From the NCBI GenBank assembly GCA_945913025.1, contig CAMECJ010000001.1, forward strand, positions 186,001 to 250,000: 64,000 nucleotides of DNA, read 5' to 3'. Position numbers and translations under genes: made by a program. Below, one piece after another: positions 1-10,381 of this stretch; position 1 is the stretch's first letter; every line of letters begins with the position of its first letter. The notes under the pieces are model-generated. The model saw nothing but the letters and a program-made list of their open reading frames with translations, ran no database searches and was not told the DNA's origin. The stretch comes from an uncultured Elusimicrobia bacterium. GTDB lineage: Bacteria > Elusimicrobiota > Elusimicrobia > Elusimicrobiales > Elusimicrobiaceae.

Positions 1-486
1 GGTATAATTGCGTTCTTCGCCGTAATCTTTTAAAATGCGTTCCAGTTCTGCCATTGGCCATTCGTTTACGATAACGGCCGCAGTCAGCGGGCTTTGCAAA
101 TCAAAACGCATATCCAGCGGCCCGTCTGCCATAATGCTGAATCCGCGCACAGGATTATCCAACTGATAGGAACTGAGTCCCAAATCAAACAGTGCGCCGT
201 CCGCTCCGTCAATCCCCAGTTCGTTGAGGACGGACGGAGCTTCGGTATAACTTTTGTGAAAAGCTCTCAGCCGCGTGTCGGCTACGCGCTCCTGCGCCAT
301 TTTTAAAGCTTCTTCGTCTTTATCAAACCCGAGTACGCGCGCCTGCGGCCCAAGGCGGCTTAAAAAGTATTTGGTATGACCGCCCAGCCCCAGCGTGCCG
401 TCCACATACACACCGTCTTGGCGCGTCAGCAAAAAATCGGCGATCTGCGGGGCCATAATGGGAATATGCGTCCACTCTTGCGTCAT
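1..486 (-). CDS. rsmH: 16S rRNA (cytosine(1402)-N(4))-methyltransferase RsmH, C-terminus cut by window edge
   Basis: Reverse-strand translation from the ATG at 486 reads MTQEWTHIPIMAPQIADFLLTRQDGVYVDGTLGLGGHTKYFLSRL..., the RsmH/MraW N-terminus; open through the left edge, so absent from the ORF track. Confidence 0.88.
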   Translation of the reverse strand, partial: MTQEWTHIPIMAPQIADFLLTRQDGVYVDGTLGLGGHTKYFLSRLGPQARVLGFDKDEEALKMAQERVADTRLRAFHKSYTEAPSVLNELGIDGADGALFDLGLSSYQLDNPVRGFSIMADGPLDMRFDLQSPLTAAVIVNEWPMAELERILKDYGEERNYT

Positions 487-491
487 AAAAA

Positions 492-1802
492 TTAAAATCC
501 TCCCGAATATCCGTTCGTGGGAACCATTTCCAGCTTGTTAATTTGCGTTTTCTGCGTTTTGGCTGGCGGCGCCACGCGTCCTTGCTGCGGCAGCGTTTTT
601 TTAGCCGGCGCAGCCGCCGCGCCAGGGTGCTGATTCTGCTGCATACCGCCGCTTTTATAGGCTTTTTGCACATCGTGCAGCCATACGTTTTCCAACACGC
701 TTACTTTTGTAAACGGCATTCCGTAGGCACGGTATAACGCTTGATGCAAAGGCGTACCCGCTTTTAATTCATTGGCGAATTTATAAAATTCGTCCCGCGT
801 GCGCTTGGTCAGCAAATACTCCACCAAACTGTATGCCTGCGTATACCACAGTTCGGCCTGCGGCGTAGAGAGGGAGTTCAAATCCTCGGTTACCGTCATT
901 TCGGAAAGCGGAATAATGTTCCCCTCCACAATGCGCTGCATACTATGGTCTATCCAAGAGGGTTTTTGCTTTGTCGTATGGATTTGCATATATACGGCCA
1001 TTCCTTCCGAAAGCCACAAGGGCGAAATCGCCGGCAAAAAATAGCCGTCAAAATACAGGTGCGTCAGTTCGTGCACGGAAAGCGGATAAAAACTTTTTCC
1101 TTCTACCACGTACATCGTGTCGGCGCGCAAATCGGACGCGGCGCCGGACCATGGAGGCAGTTTGGTAAACGCGCTGTAACTTTCTTTTTGCCCAAAGAGC
1201 ATTACTAAAATTTTATTGGGTTTGATTAAAATAGTAAACGGCGTCAAATCCAACATTAAATTCCCGTGAATGGTATCCAGCGTAGTTTTAACCGTCGGCG
1301 TAACGGGGTGCTCTTCGCGGTAAATTAAATAGTTAAACGTCTCCGCCGTCAAAAACCCGGGGGGCGGCGGCGACCAGCGCACTTTTTTGGACGAATCGGC
1401 AGGACGGTGCGCTTGTACGGGCAATCCTTCAAGCGAATTTTTAGGCGCTGCCGCTTCCTTCGGCGCCACGGAAGCCGCTTGTTCAAGGCCTGAAATCATC
1501 TCCTCAAAAGCTTTTTTGTCTTGCGCGGGAGCCGGAGCCTCCGAACCGGCAGACTCTTCCGGCGGCGGAGGCACGTTAATATCAGGCCGTAGATCCTGTG
1601 CGTGCCCGCGCTGTGAATTATCATCGTGCTGTGCGAAAGATTGGGCGTTGTTTTGCAAAACGGCAGACGGGCGGGAGTTGGCCGCAAACAACGCGTTTAA
1701 AACGCCGTTGGGTTTGAAGCCAAAAGAACGCAGCAAAGGCGGCACTGCCAACAGGAGCGCCACCATCCACAGCATACACGTCAATTTCTTTATAATATTC
1801 AT
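492..1802 (-). CDS. Membrane-anchored/secreted gluzincin peptidase, peptidase MA-like (HELTH ... WLSEGMA)
   Basis: 436 aa ORF; N-terminal hydrophobic segment; HELTHLYFDGYF...PLWLSEGMAVY zinc-peptidase signature. Confidence 0.7.
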   Translation of the reverse strand: MNIIKKLTCMLWMVALLLAVPPLLRSFGFKPNGVLNALFAANSRPSAVLQNNAQSFAQHDDNSQRGHAQDLRPDINVPPPPEESAGSEAPAPAQDKKAFEEMISGLEQAASVAPKEAAAPKNSLEGLPVQAHRPADSSKKVRWSPPPPGFLTAETFNYLIYREEHPVTPTVKTTLDTIHGNLMLDLTPFTILIKPNKILVMLFGQKESYSAFTKLPPWSGAASDLRADTMYVVEGKSFYPLSVHELTHLYFDGYFLPAISPLWLSEGMAVYMQIHTTKQKPSWIDHSMQRIVEGNIIPLSEMTVTEDLNSLSTPQAELWYTQAYSLVEYLLTKRTRDEFYKFANELKAGTPLHQALYRAYGMPFTKVSVLENVWLHDVQKAYKSGGMQQNQHPGAAAAPAKKTLPQQGRVAPPAKTQKTQINKLEMVPTNGYSGGF

Positions 1803-2453
1803 TTATCCGTTTTTAATAAATAAAACCAAGTGACGTTTTTTGTCGTCCTGCACCGGCAAGCTGTATGTTTCCACTTCCGCCAGCGATGCACTATATTTGC
1901 CCGGATCCGTTTGGTCCGCCTGCGGGCGTTCCCCTTGATAGGCGATAAACGCACCGCCCGCTTTGACGGCGGACAGACAGTTCTCCAAAATATCGGGCAA
2001 TTGCCCCATTGCGCGCTCGGTTACGAAATCAAATTTTCCTGCGGCATTTTGCCCCAAACGGGCGTTTTTGACGGCGGCGTTTTTGATGCCCGCATTCAAT
2101 GCGGCCCAATTCATAAACGCACACCGTTTTTCGATACTTTCAACCAATGTAACCCGCGCCTGCGGCAGCGCAACAGCCAGCGTCAGCCCGATAAACCCGG
2201 CCCCCGCGCCCATATCAGCTGCTGTAAAAGCAGAAAGTCCTTTCGCTCCGGCCAAACCCTTTATTTTTGCGGCGCAAACAAGGCCGTCACACAAGTGTCG
2301 TTCTACTATTTCCCGCAAATCGGCCGCGCCCGTTAAGTTTAAAAAATTCTTTTTCTGAAGCACCAGCTCCGCGTATTTTACAAGCGTGTCCGCCTGCGCG
2401 TTCGTCAGCGGCAGGCCGAGGGTTTGGGCGAAATTAATTAGCCTGTTTTGCAT
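1803..2453 (-). CDS. rsmG: 16S rRNA (guanine(527)-N(7))-methyltransferase RsmG
   Basis: ADMGAGAGFIGLTLAVALPQARVTLVESIEKRCAF SAM-binding motif; adjacent to mnmG; start probably MQNRLINF. Confidence 0.88.
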   Translation of the reverse strand: MQNRLINFAQTLGLPLTNAQADTLVKYAELVLQKKNFLNLTGAADLREIVERHLCDGLVCAAKIKGLAGAKGLSAFTAADMGAGAGFIGLTLAVALPQARVTLVESIEKRCAFMNWAALNAGIKNAAVKNARLGQNAAGKFDFVTERAMGQLPDILENCLSAVKAGGAFIAYQGERPQADQTDPGKYSASLAEVETYSLPVQDDKKRHLVLFIKNG

Positions 2454-4224
2454 GTTGCATCCTCCTGAAACGCTCAATATGCACGGCCAAAAGCTGGATA
2501 TCCGCCGGCGTTACACCCGGGATACGCCCCGCCTGCCCTAACGTCTGCGGTTTAATTTCGCGCAGTTTTTGGGAAGTCTCAAACAAAATGCCGCGCACGG
2601 AAGACGGGTCAAACCCTTCCGGAATTTTGATGTTATCGGCTTCGGCCAGTTTTTCGGCGTCTTTTTTATTGCGTTCGTAATATCCGGCATACTTGTTGTG
2701 AATATCCGCGTGCGTGCGGGCTTTTTCAAGCGTCCACGGGAACATGTCCGGGTCGTCCTGCACGTCCGCGTGCGGGTTTTCAATGAGTTTTTGCGTAAGC
2801 GATTGATACGCTTCAAACGGTTTTTGATATTCTTCGCCCAACATTCCCAGCCGCAGCGCGTACGGGGTAAGGCGCAAATCCGCGTTGTCGTTACGCAGTA
2901 AAATGCGGTATTCGGCGCGGGAGGTAAACATCCGGTACGGTTCGTTGACGCCTTTATTGACAAGGTCGTCAATCAGCACGCCGATGTACGCTTCATCGCG
3001 ACGCAGAACAAACGGATCTTTCCCCTGCGTTTTTAAGGCGGCGTTAATTCCAGCCATTAACCCCTGTCCGCCGGCTTCTTCATAACCGGTGGTGCCGTTA
3101 ATCTGGCCGCCCATAAACAGGCTGGGAATCAGCTTGCTTTCCAGATGCGGATACAAATCCATTGGGTCGGAAAAGTCATATTCAATAGCGTAGCCGGGGC
3201 GCGTAATCGTCGCACGTTCCATTCCCGGGACGGATTTAATCAGCGCGCGCTGGACTTCTTCGGGCATACTGGTGGAAAAACCCTGGATATAGTATTCTTC
3301 GGTATAAAAACCTTCCGGCTCCAAAAAGAGCGGGTGGCTGGTAACGTCCGGAAATTTTTTAATTTTGTCTTCCACCGACGGACAGTAACGCGGCCCCAAA
3401 CCGTGGATATTGCCGCTGTACATGGCGGAGCGGTGGGCGTTTTCACGCAAGATTTTATCGGTGGCGAGCGTTGTGCGGGTAATATAACAGCTTAAAAATT
3501 TCCGTTTTTTCTGTTCGTTTACATCAGTAAAATGGGAGATCGGCTGCAAGGGGTCGTCCGACGGCTGCAGACGGAATTTGGAATAATCAAGCCCGCGCGC
3601 GTTAATGCGCATGGGCGTACCCGTTTTAAAGCGTAACATATGCAGGCCCAGTTCTTCGCGCAAGTTTTTAGCCAGTCCGTCCGACGGCATATCGTTGTAA
3701 CGGCCGCCGCGGAACATGTCGGTGCCGATATGAATAGTCCCCGCCAAAAAAGTACCCGTCGTCAGCACCACGGCTTTGGCGCGGTAAAACGTATTGCGCA
3801 AAGTTACCACGCCGCTGACGCGCCCGTCCGTCGTGGCGATTTTGACGGCTTCGTCCTGCATCATTTCTAAATTAGGCTGTAATTCCAAAACGTGTTTAAA
3901 GGTAAACTGGTAAAGTTTTTTATCGCACTGGACGCGAGGCGAATGGACGGCAGGGCCTTTGCCCGTATTGAGCATGTGGTAGTGAAGCGCGGCGTGGTCC
4001 GTCACGCGGCCCATTGCGCCGCCGAGCGCGTCAATCTCGCGCACAATCTGTCCCTTGGCAATCCCGCCGATAGACGGGTTGCAGGACATCTGCGCAATCG
4101 TATCCAAACTTTGGGTTAAAAGGAGCGTTTTCGCGCCCAGTTTTGCACTGGCAAGCGCGGCTTCACTCCCCGCGTGGCCGCCGCCGATTACAATTACATC
4201 GTAAAGTTCTTCACAAACAAACAT
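2434..4224 (-). CDS. mnmG: tRNA uridine 5-carboxymethylaminomethyl modification enzyme MnmG (GidA)
   Basis: YDVIVIGGGHAGSEAALASAKLGAKTLLLT ... CNPSIGGIAKGQIVREIDALGG; 596 aa. Confidence 0.96.
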   Translation of the reverse strand: MFVCEELYDVIVIGGGHAGSEAALASAKLGAKTLLLTQSLDTIAQMSCNPSIGGIAKGQIVREIDALGGAMGRVTDHAALHYHMLNTGKGPAVHSPRVQCDKKLYQFTFKHVLELQPNLEMMQDEAVKIATTDGRVSGVVTLRNTFYRAKAVVLTTGTFLAGTIHIGTDMFRGGRYNDMPSDGLAKNLREELGLHMLRFKTGTPMRINARGLDYSKFRLQPSDDPLQPISHFTDVNEQKKRKFLSCYITRTTLATDKILRENAHRSAMYSGNIHGLGPRYCPSVEDKIKKFPDVTSHPLFLEPEGFYTEEYYIQGFSTSMPEEVQRALIKSVPGMERATITRPGYAIEYDFSDPMDLYPHLESKLIPSLFMGGQINGTTGYEEAGGQGLMAGINAALKTQGKDPFVLRRDEAYIGVLIDDLVNKGVNEPYRMFTSRAEYRILLRNDNADLRLTPYALRLGMLGEEYQKPFEAYQSLTQKLIENPHADVQDDPDMFPWTLEKARTHADIHNKYAGYYERNKKDAEKLAEADNIKIPEGFDPSSVRGILFETSQKLREIKPQTLGQAGRIPGVTPADIQLLAVHIERFRRMQHAKQAN

Positions 4225-4225
4225 A

Positions 4226-5572
4226 TTATTTTCCCATACAGAATTTGGAGAAGATGACGCCCAATACGTCGTCCGGCGTAACCTCTCCGATTAAATCTTT
4301 TAAGTGGTTGAGCGCGCCGCGCAAATGCTCGGCGTAAATTTCTCCCCCCGCGTTTGCGGACAGCCGTAAAAGAGCGCTTTCCAGTTCCGTCTGTGCGCGC
4401 AGCAGCGACTCGTAATGGCGCAAGTTGGAAATCATCAGTCCGTCGGCGGTGTGTGCTTCGTCCGTATCACGCACTATGGCTTTTTTAAGCGCGTCAATCC
4501 CGCTGCCCGTTTTGCACGACACGGGCAATACCGCGTATTGCTCCGCTTGCTCCAACCCACACGGCTGATAGGGCAAATCCGTTTTATTAAGTACGATAAG
4601 CGCGCGCTTACCCGTCCGGCGGATTTCATCCCAAAGCGTACGTTCTTCGTCCGTCAGCGCGCGGGAAGCGTCCAGTACAAACAAAATGATATCCGCGCTT
4701 TGCATCGCGCGCGCACTGCGGCGCATTCCTTCCTGCTCTGCGGGGTCTAATGCGTGTTCGCGGATACCGGCGGTATCGGTTAAAATGATTTTTTGACCGT
4801 TTATTTCAAGGGTTTCTTCCACGGTGTCGCGCGTGGTACCGCACGCGTCGGCCACAATCGCGCGGTCAAACCCGACGAGCGCATTTAAAAGGCTGGATTT
4901 GCCGCCGTTGGGCGCGCCCACAATCGCTGCGCGCAGGCCGTCTTTAATTAATCTCCCGACGGAAAACGTGTTCGCCAAGGCTTTAATATGCACAAGCACA
5001 CTGTTAATTTCCGTGCGGATAAATTCGTCAGAAAGGGGCGTCATTTCTTCGTCTACATCGTCCAAGCGGACTTCAATTTGCGCCAACAGCTCGGTCAGTT
5101 TGGTGCGCATTTCGCCCACGCGCGCGCTAAGCGCGCCGTCCAATCCCGCCATCGCCAGCCGGTGCGACGCTTTATTGCCCGCCGCGATTAAATCGCACAG
5201 CCCCTGCGCTTCCAACAAATCCATTTTGCCGTTTAAAAACGCCCGTTGGGAAAATTCCCCCCGTTTGGCGGGCACGGCTCCGGCCGCGCATAAAAGTTCC
5301 AACAAACGGCCTTTGATATAGGGCGACGCGTGTACGGCAAACTCCGCCACGTCCTCCCCCGTAAACGAATGAGGATTAGGGAAATAAGAGACAAGTGCTT
5401 TGTCCAGCACCGATTCGCCGTCGTAAATCGTACAAAAAATCTGTTTGCGGGGTTCCCAATTCTGGCGGCGGGTAAGGGCATTTAAGATACGCAAAACGGC
5501 GGGACCGCTCGTCCTAACTACAGCGACCGCTCCGCCCATTCCCGTTGCCAACGCGCAGATGGTTGTTTGCAT
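4226..5572 (-). CDS. mnmE: tRNA modification GTPase MnmE (TrmE)
   Basis: GAPNGGKSSLLNALVG, DTAGIREHA, NKTD G motifs; C-terminal FCMGK. Confidence 0.96.
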   Translation of the reverse strand: MQTTICALATGMGGAVAVVRTSGPAVLRILNALTRRQNWEPRKQIFCTIYDGESVLDKALVSYFPNPHSFTGEDVAEFAVHASPYIKGRLLELLCAAGAVPAKRGEFSQRAFLNGKMDLLEAQGLCDLIAAGNKASHRLAMAGLDGALSARVGEMRTKLTELLAQIEVRLDDVDEEMTPLSDEFIRTEINSVLVHIKALANTFSVGRLIKDGLRAAIVGAPNGGKSSLLNALVGFDRAIVADACGTTRDTVEETLEINGQKIILTDTAGIREHALDPAEQEGMRRSARAMQSADIILFVLDASRALTDEERTLWDEIRRTGKRALIVLNKTDLPYQPCGLEQAEQYAVLPVSCKTGSGIDALKKAIVRDTDEAHTADGLMISNLRHYESLLRAQTELESALLRLSANAGGEIYAEHLRGALNHLKDLIGEVTPDDVLGVIFSKFCMGK

Positions 5573-5694
5573 GGTTATATTTTATCAATTTTGGCCTCGT
5601 TTTTGGGGGTTTTTTAGCACAAATTTATCCGACGGAAAAGCGGGGTTTTGCGGCAGCGCGGTTTTATGGTAAAATTTGCTGGGAGGATTTTTAT

Positions 5695-6249
5695 ATGAGC
5701 AAAAACATTTTGGTTCTGACCGGAAGCCCCCGCCAACTGGGTAATTCCGCCCTGCTGGCCGATGCCTTTATTCAAGGGGCCAAAAGCGCCGGAAACGCCG
5801 TACAAGTGTTTGAGACCGCCTTTCATCCCGTGCTTCCGTGCAAGGCGTGCGACAAATGCTGGAGCAATGACAAACCCTGCATTTTTGAGGACGATTTTTC
5901 CAAACTCGCCCCAATGCTGGAAGAAGCCGACGTACTGGTACTCTGCACGCCGCTGTATTGGTTTACGATGAGCGCCCAGTTAAAGGCGGCGGTGGACAAA
6001 TTATACGCCTATATGCAACCCAATGCCAAACGCAAGCTGAAAATCAAAGAATGTGTACTGTTATGCACCGCCGAAGGCACCGAAGAAGACGGCAATTTTG
6101 AAGGTTTAAAAGCCACCTATAAATCCATCGCCGATTACTTAAAATGGACGGACCGCGGCCGCGTACTGGCGGGCAAAACGTGGGAGGCGGGAGAAATTAT
6201 TAATACGGGAAAATTAAAAGAAGCGTTGGAACTGGGAAAAACGATATAG
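5695..6249 (+). CDS. NADPH-dependent FMN reductase / flavodoxin-like NAD(P)H oxidoreductase
   Basis: MSKNILVLTGSPRQLGNSALLADAFIQGA...CKACDKCW...CTPLYWFTMSAQLKAAVDK; ATG at 5695 with GGAGG upstream. Confidence 0.8.
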   Translation: MSKNILVLTGSPRQLGNSALLADAFIQGAKSAGNAVQVFETAFHPVLPCKACDKCWSNDKPCIFEDDFSKLAPMLEEADVLVLCTPLYWFTMSAQLKAAVDKLYAYMQPNAKRKLKIKECVLLCTAEGTEEDGNFEGLKATYKSIADYLKWTDRGRVLAGKTWEAGEIINTGKLKEALELGKTI

Positions 6250-6261
6250 TGGAAAAAAAGC

Positions 6262-6294
6262 TAAACGCCCGAGGGAAATTGCCTCGGGCGTTTA
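6262..6294. terminator. Bidirectional hairpin TAAACGCCCGAGG/CCTCGGGCGTTTA
   Basis: Inverted repeat between the convergent oxidoreductase and pilin 1. Confidence 0.75.
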
Positions 6295-6316
6295 AAATAA
6301 GGTGCGGACGGAGTAT

Positions 6317-6844
6317 TTAGTCTGCGTAGTAACAGTTGGAAGCGCCGCAGGTGGCACCGCACGTACAGATATTGGAATCGGAAGAATACTTGGTAAAACC
6401 TAATTGCTGGCAACCACCGGAGCCATAATCTCTGCAAGAACGACGGCCCGTTTTGGCATTCAGCCATAATTCCACAAACGGATTATTTTTATAAACAGCC
6501 ACGAATGCTACCGGCGTGCTGTGATTGCAGCTGATACTCCCGCCATAATAAAAATTCTTAGACTCCCTTACATCAACAGCAAGTTGATCTTCCAGACTTT
6601 CGTAGATCCCCGAAGTGGACGGGCTTTCCAAACACAACGCATTGCCTGCCATATTCAGGTTTTTTAAGTTCGTCCAAGCTTCCGCGGTGCGGCTTTTAAA
6701 TACGGCTTTTTGGTATTGAGGCAAGGCAACTGACGACAAAATACCGATAATTAATACAACAACCAACAATTCAATTAATGTGAACCCTTTTTTACTGGCC
6801 CCTGAAACAAGTTCAGGGTGACGACAAAACGTAAAACCTTTCAT
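6317..6844 (-). CDS. Type IV pilin-like protein (pilin 1) with extended, repeat-derived leader
   Basis: [52 protein letters not shown] class III signal; Cys-rich C-terminus. Confidence 0.9.
   Translation of the reverse strand: MKGFTFCRHPELVSGASKKGFTLIELLVVVLIIGILSSVALPQYQKAVFKSRTAEAWTNLKNLNMAGNALCLESPSTSGIYESLEDQLAVDVRESKNFYYGGSISCNHSTPVAFVAVYKNNPFVELWLNAKTGRRSCRDYGSGGCQQLGFTKYSSDSNICTCGATCGASNCYYAD
6796..6823. repeat. REP-type palindrome (CCCTGAAacaagTTCAGGG) inside the pilin 1 leader codons
   Basis: Same core as at 17818 and 33094. Confidence 0.85.
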
Positions 6845-6963
6845 TTTATTTCTCCTATCAAAAAAGTCATCCTGAGTCGTTTCTGCTCAGCATCTACCGA
6901 TTTTAAGCCAACAACACTCAATCAGGAGTTCCCAAACAAAAACCTTTCGGGATAACCTTATGT

Positions 6964-6987
6964 TATCAAAAAAAAAAACAGGGTCAA
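6964..6987 (-). promoter_or_regulatory. Pilin 1 promoter motif: TTGACC-CTG-T(11)-GATA
   Basis: Reverse complement of tatcaaaaaaaaaaacagggtcaa; ~120 bp upstream of the pilin 1 start. Confidence 0.7.
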
Positions 6988-7022
6988 CCCCCTTTTGAAC
7001 TTGAAAACATACAACAAAAAAA

Positions 7023-7050
7023 TCCCCGATTCCACTAGGGAGTCGGGGAT
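7023..7050. terminator. Hairpin TCCCCGA..TCGGGGA downstream of khpB
   Basis: tccccgattccactagggagtcgggga. Confidence 0.7.
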
Positions 7051-7069
7051 AAATACAGCCTAATAAAAT

Positions 7070-8422
7070 TTATTTCTGTTCTTTCGCTGTTGCTTCCGTC
7101 TGCACCGTTTCAAAGAGCGGCCCGCACGCACAGCCGGTCTGCTCTTCGCCTGCTGTACAGTTGCGGGCAATTTCCGCTTGACAGGTGCCGCCCTGCGCGT
7201 CGTCAGTTATAGTTTCTACGGGCGTTTGCGCAGCGGTTTCAACGGGAGCTTCGCCCGCCGCTTCGTCCGTTTGAACAACAGCGGATTCCGCAGCAGGAAC
7301 GGCCTCAACGGGAGAAACCGCAGTTTCGTCCGACGAGGGCTGCACGGTTTCGCCGCACGCTTCGCACGCGTGTTCTTCTCCGCCGCAGCAGGAGCACGAT
7401 TCGTGATATGCTTGCATTTCTTTTTCGGCTTCTGCCTGTGCTACAGCTTCCTGTGCCGGTGTTTCGGACGGAGCTTCCGGCACATCTTCGCCGATTACAC
7501 CGGGCACAAAATCTGCCGGAGCTTTGTTTGCGTTAAACGCTTCGGTGGCTTTGGCTGTTGGACGGAAAGTTACCTTGCGCCATTTGCCTTCGCCTTCGGA
7601 GGCGGTGGATACAAATTCATTCTCTTCCACGGCACGGTGAATGTAACGGCGCAGCTGCGCGCTCATCGGGCGGAAGCGGAATACACTGTAGCCGTGTTTA
7701 ATCATATCAATCCCTTTTTCAATTTCGGCGTCTATTTTATCTTCCGCTTTTCTCCAATAATTTTGCGTATCGGTAATGACGGAGATCGGTTTGTCAAAAT
7801 GGCGGCTGAGCGCCAAGGTGCACAGGTACTGGATGGCTTCCAAGGTTTTGCCCTCTTTACCGATGACGATAGCCGGATGATCGCAGTCGAACGTCAGCAA
7901 AATGCGCTGTTGTTTTTCATCCCACCAAACATTTAAATTTTCGGTCTTTACGCCCATCTGTGTGAGCACTTTCTCCAAGTATTCTCTGGCTTCCTGCATA
8001 GGAGCTTTCAACTGTTCCGGAATGACGGCGTTACGGATTGCGTCGCACGGAAGCAGCTGAATTTCGTTGGCTTTGGGCGTTTTTTCGCGCGTTTCGCGCC
8101 CGACGGCACGTTCCGCACGGTGCCCGCTATGTTTGCCGCCGCGGAAATCGCCGCGTTCTTTACGGTTGTTGCGTCCGCCGCGGGCGGGTTTATTTTTGCG
8201 TTTCGGCACGTCCATATAAATTTGCGCGTCAAGGTTAGCGGACGTCCAACGTTTTTGGCGCAGCTCCACCACAGCGGGGCGGGAACCGATTCCCAAAAAG
8301 CCTTTTCTAGGCGTTTCCAAAACGGTAACTTCCACTTGATCTCTTCTTAAACCCATTTCTTTTAGGCCTTTTGCAATAGCATCGGCCACTTCTTTAGCTT
8401 GTACTTTAATTTTCATCGGCAT
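7070..8422 (-). CDS. khpB: RNA-binding protein Jag/KhpB (Jag-N, KH, R3H)
   Basis: MPMKIKVQAKEVADAIAKGLKEMG...IVIGKEGKTLEAIQYLCTLALSRHF; adjacent to yidC; long acidic/Cys-containing C-terminal extension. Confidence 0.85.
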   Translation of the reverse strand: MPMKIKVQAKEVADAIAKGLKEMGLRRDQVEVTVLETPRKGFLGIGSRPAVVELRQKRWTSANLDAQIYMDVPKRKNKPARGGRNNRKERGDFRGGKHSGHRAERAVGRETREKTPKANEIQLLPCDAIRNAVIPEQLKAPMQEAREYLEKVLTQMGVKTENLNVWWDEKQQRILLTFDCDHPAIVIGKEGKTLEAIQYLCTLALSRHFDKPISVITDTQNYWRKAEDKIDAEIEKGIDMIKHGYSVFRFRPMSAQLRRYIHRAVEENEFVSTASEGEGKWRKVTFRPTAKATEAFNANKAPADFVPGVIGEDVPEAPSETPAQEAVAQAEAEKEMQAYHESCSCCGGEEHACEACGETVQPSSDETAVSPVEAVPAAESAVVQTDEAAGEAPVETAAQTPVETITDDAQGGTCQAEIARNCTAGEEQTGCACGPLFETVQTEATAKEQK

Positions 8423-8441
8423 AACAAAATGCTCCTTAAAT

Positions 8442-10052
8442 TTAATTGGCTTTCGCCAGTTTACGGTTGACAAACGTCTGAATACCGTACGACAGCAGGC
8501 TGTTGGTCAGCCAGTACAGTACCAACCCCGAAGGGAAGTTCATAAACAGCAGCGTGAAAATAAGCGGCATATATTTAAACATCGCGGCTTGGGAAGGATC
8601 CGTTCCCGCAGGGATATTTCCCTTTTGCTGAAAAAACATTACCGCCCCCATCAAGACGGGTAAAATATAGTACGGGTCTTTAGAGGACAAATCCGTCAGC
8701 CAAAACACGAATTTCGCCCCGTGAAGCGCCCACGACGTGCGCAACGCATTGAACAGGGCCAAAAAGATAGGCAGCTGGATAAGCATCGGCAGACACCCCG
8801 CCAAGGGATTTACTTTGTGCTTTTGGTACAACTCCAAGGTGGCTTTGTTCAAGGCTTGTCCGTTGCCTTTGTATTTTTCCTGCAAACGCTTCATTTCGGG
8901 CTGGATTTTTTTCATCTGCGCGGCCGATTTAAACTGCATCAAGGTAAACTTGAATAAAACCGCCTGCAGCAGCACCGTCATCATAATAATCGCCACACCG
9001 TAGTTGCCCGTCCAACCGTAGAACGTCTCCAACACGTTGCGGGCGATTTTTCCGAGCGCGCCGAAAAAGCCGAACGCGATACTGCGGTCCAGATGATACG
9101 GCAACTCCAAAAATTGCTGATAATCTTTCGGGCCGAAATAGAAATCGGAATTATATTCCAATTTGGATTTGGCTTCCAATACAGCCGAAGGAACGGACAC
9201 GGTAAACTGAGGGCCGGTCAAATCATTTTGTCCGAAGAGGCCCCACAGCATACCGTCCTGTTTGCCGATGACGGGTTTATCCGCGGCGAAATCGCCCGCT
9301 TTCCAGCCTTGCGGAATCAGCACCGCCAGAAAGTAGCGGTTTTCTACACCGGCCCAAATCCACGGCAAATCCGGCTGTTTGGACTTTTGGGTAAACGTCT
9401 CCAAGGTGGGTTTCTTTTTCCCTGCTTCCTGCACGAGATAAACGGCTTTGGACTCGCGCTCGTTGTCCTTCATTTCGCTTTTTACCGTCGCAAGACCGGG
9501 GCCGAAATTATAATCCCACTGGCCCAGCGTGAAGGTTTGATTCGTGCGGTTTTCAAAAGTAATACTTAGGTTATTAATACCGTTTTCGTTAAAACGGTAC
9601 ATTTTGGAAACTACCAGGCCGGAGACAATGTCCCCCGTAAAAGTGATGGAATTTTTTGTCCGCGCAAATTCGGTAAAATCCACTTGCGGCATCGTGGCAA
9701 AATATCCCGCGCCTTCATAAGGGGTAAGGTTCACATCGGCAATTACATCTTTAAATAAATACGTTTTAATCCCCGCGCCTTTGGAAGAAAATGTAACCTC
9801 TGCCTGCGGCAAAGAAAGGGTAAACAGTTCTTCGGGCTTGGGTTTAGGGGCTTCTTTGGTAATGACGGAAGCGGAAGAAGAAACAAGCGATTCCGCAGAA
9901 GCGGAATCTTTGGCGGTTTCTTCGGTCGTTGTTTTCAGCCGGGCTTCGGCCGCTTCCTGCGCGGCGCGCGCCCGTGGCAGGGCTACAAACTGGTTGTAAC
10001 CGGTAATTACCAGCAAAAACAACATTGCGGTAATTAAAAACTGTCTGTTCAT
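8442..10052 (-). CDS. yidC: Membrane protein insertase YidC
   Basis: MNRQFLITAMLFLLVITGYN...YGVAIIMMTVLLQAVLFKFTLMQFKSAAQMKKIQPEMKRLQEKYKGN; start trimmed to ATG at 10052. Confidence 0.95.
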   Translation of the reverse strand: MNRQFLITAMLFLLVITGYNQFVALPRARAAQEAAEARLKTTTEETAKDSASAESLVSSSASVITKEAPKPKPEELFTLSLPQAEVTFSSKGAGIKTYLFKDVIADVNLTPYEGAGYFATMPQVDFTEFARTKNSITFTGDIVSGLVVSKMYRFNENGINNLSITFENRTNQTFTLGQWDYNFGPGLATVKSEMKDNERESKAVYLVQEAGKKKPTLETFTQKSKQPDLPWIWAGVENRYFLAVLIPQGWKAGDFAADKPVIGKQDGMLWGLFGQNDLTGPQFTVSVPSAVLEAKSKLEYNSDFYFGPKDYQQFLELPYHLDRSIAFGFFGALGKIARNVLETFYGWTGNYGVAIIMMTVLLQAVLFKFTLMQFKSAAQMKKIQPEMKRLQEKYKGNGQALNKATLELYQKHKVNPLAGCLPMLIQLPIFLALFNALRTSWALHGAKFVFWLTDLSSKDPYYILPVLMGAVMFFQQKGNIPAGTDPSQAAMFKYMPLIFTLLFMNFPSGLVLYWLTNSLLSYGIQTFVNRKLAKAN

Positions 10053-10126
10053 AAAACTCCTGTTGGATTCACGGCAAAAAGCAACCTCCTTGCCGGAGGC
10101 GGAAAGAACAGACGTTCGGAAAAGAT

Positions 10127-10363
10127 TTAAGGGAGCGGGTCGTATCCGCCCGAATGAAACGGGTGGCATTTCAGCACCCGCTTTGCGGCCAGCCACGCGC
10201 CTTTAAAGACGCCGTATTTGTTGACCGCTTGATACGCATATTGGCTGCAGGTCGGCGTAAACCGGCAAACCCCTTTCGGGCCTAATAACGGGCGCACCAA
10301 AAGCATAAACGCCCGAAACAGCCAAAGCGACAAATTTTTAAACAAAAGCGAAATTTTATTCAT
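10127..10363 (-). CDS. yidD: Membrane protein insertion efficiency factor YidD
   Basis: [53 protein letters not shown]. Confidence 0.95.
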   Translation of the reverse strand: MNKISLLFKNLSLWLFRAFMLLVRPLLGPKGVCRFTPTCSQYAYQAVNKYGVFKGAWLAAKRVLKCHPFHSGGYDPLP

Positions 10364-10381
10364 AACTCTTCAATAATCAAG

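Noticed and set aside
6845-6963. GEMM/c-di-GMP riboswitch in the pilin leaders
   Set aside because: Attractive for pilins, but the conserved GEMM core sequences are not present.
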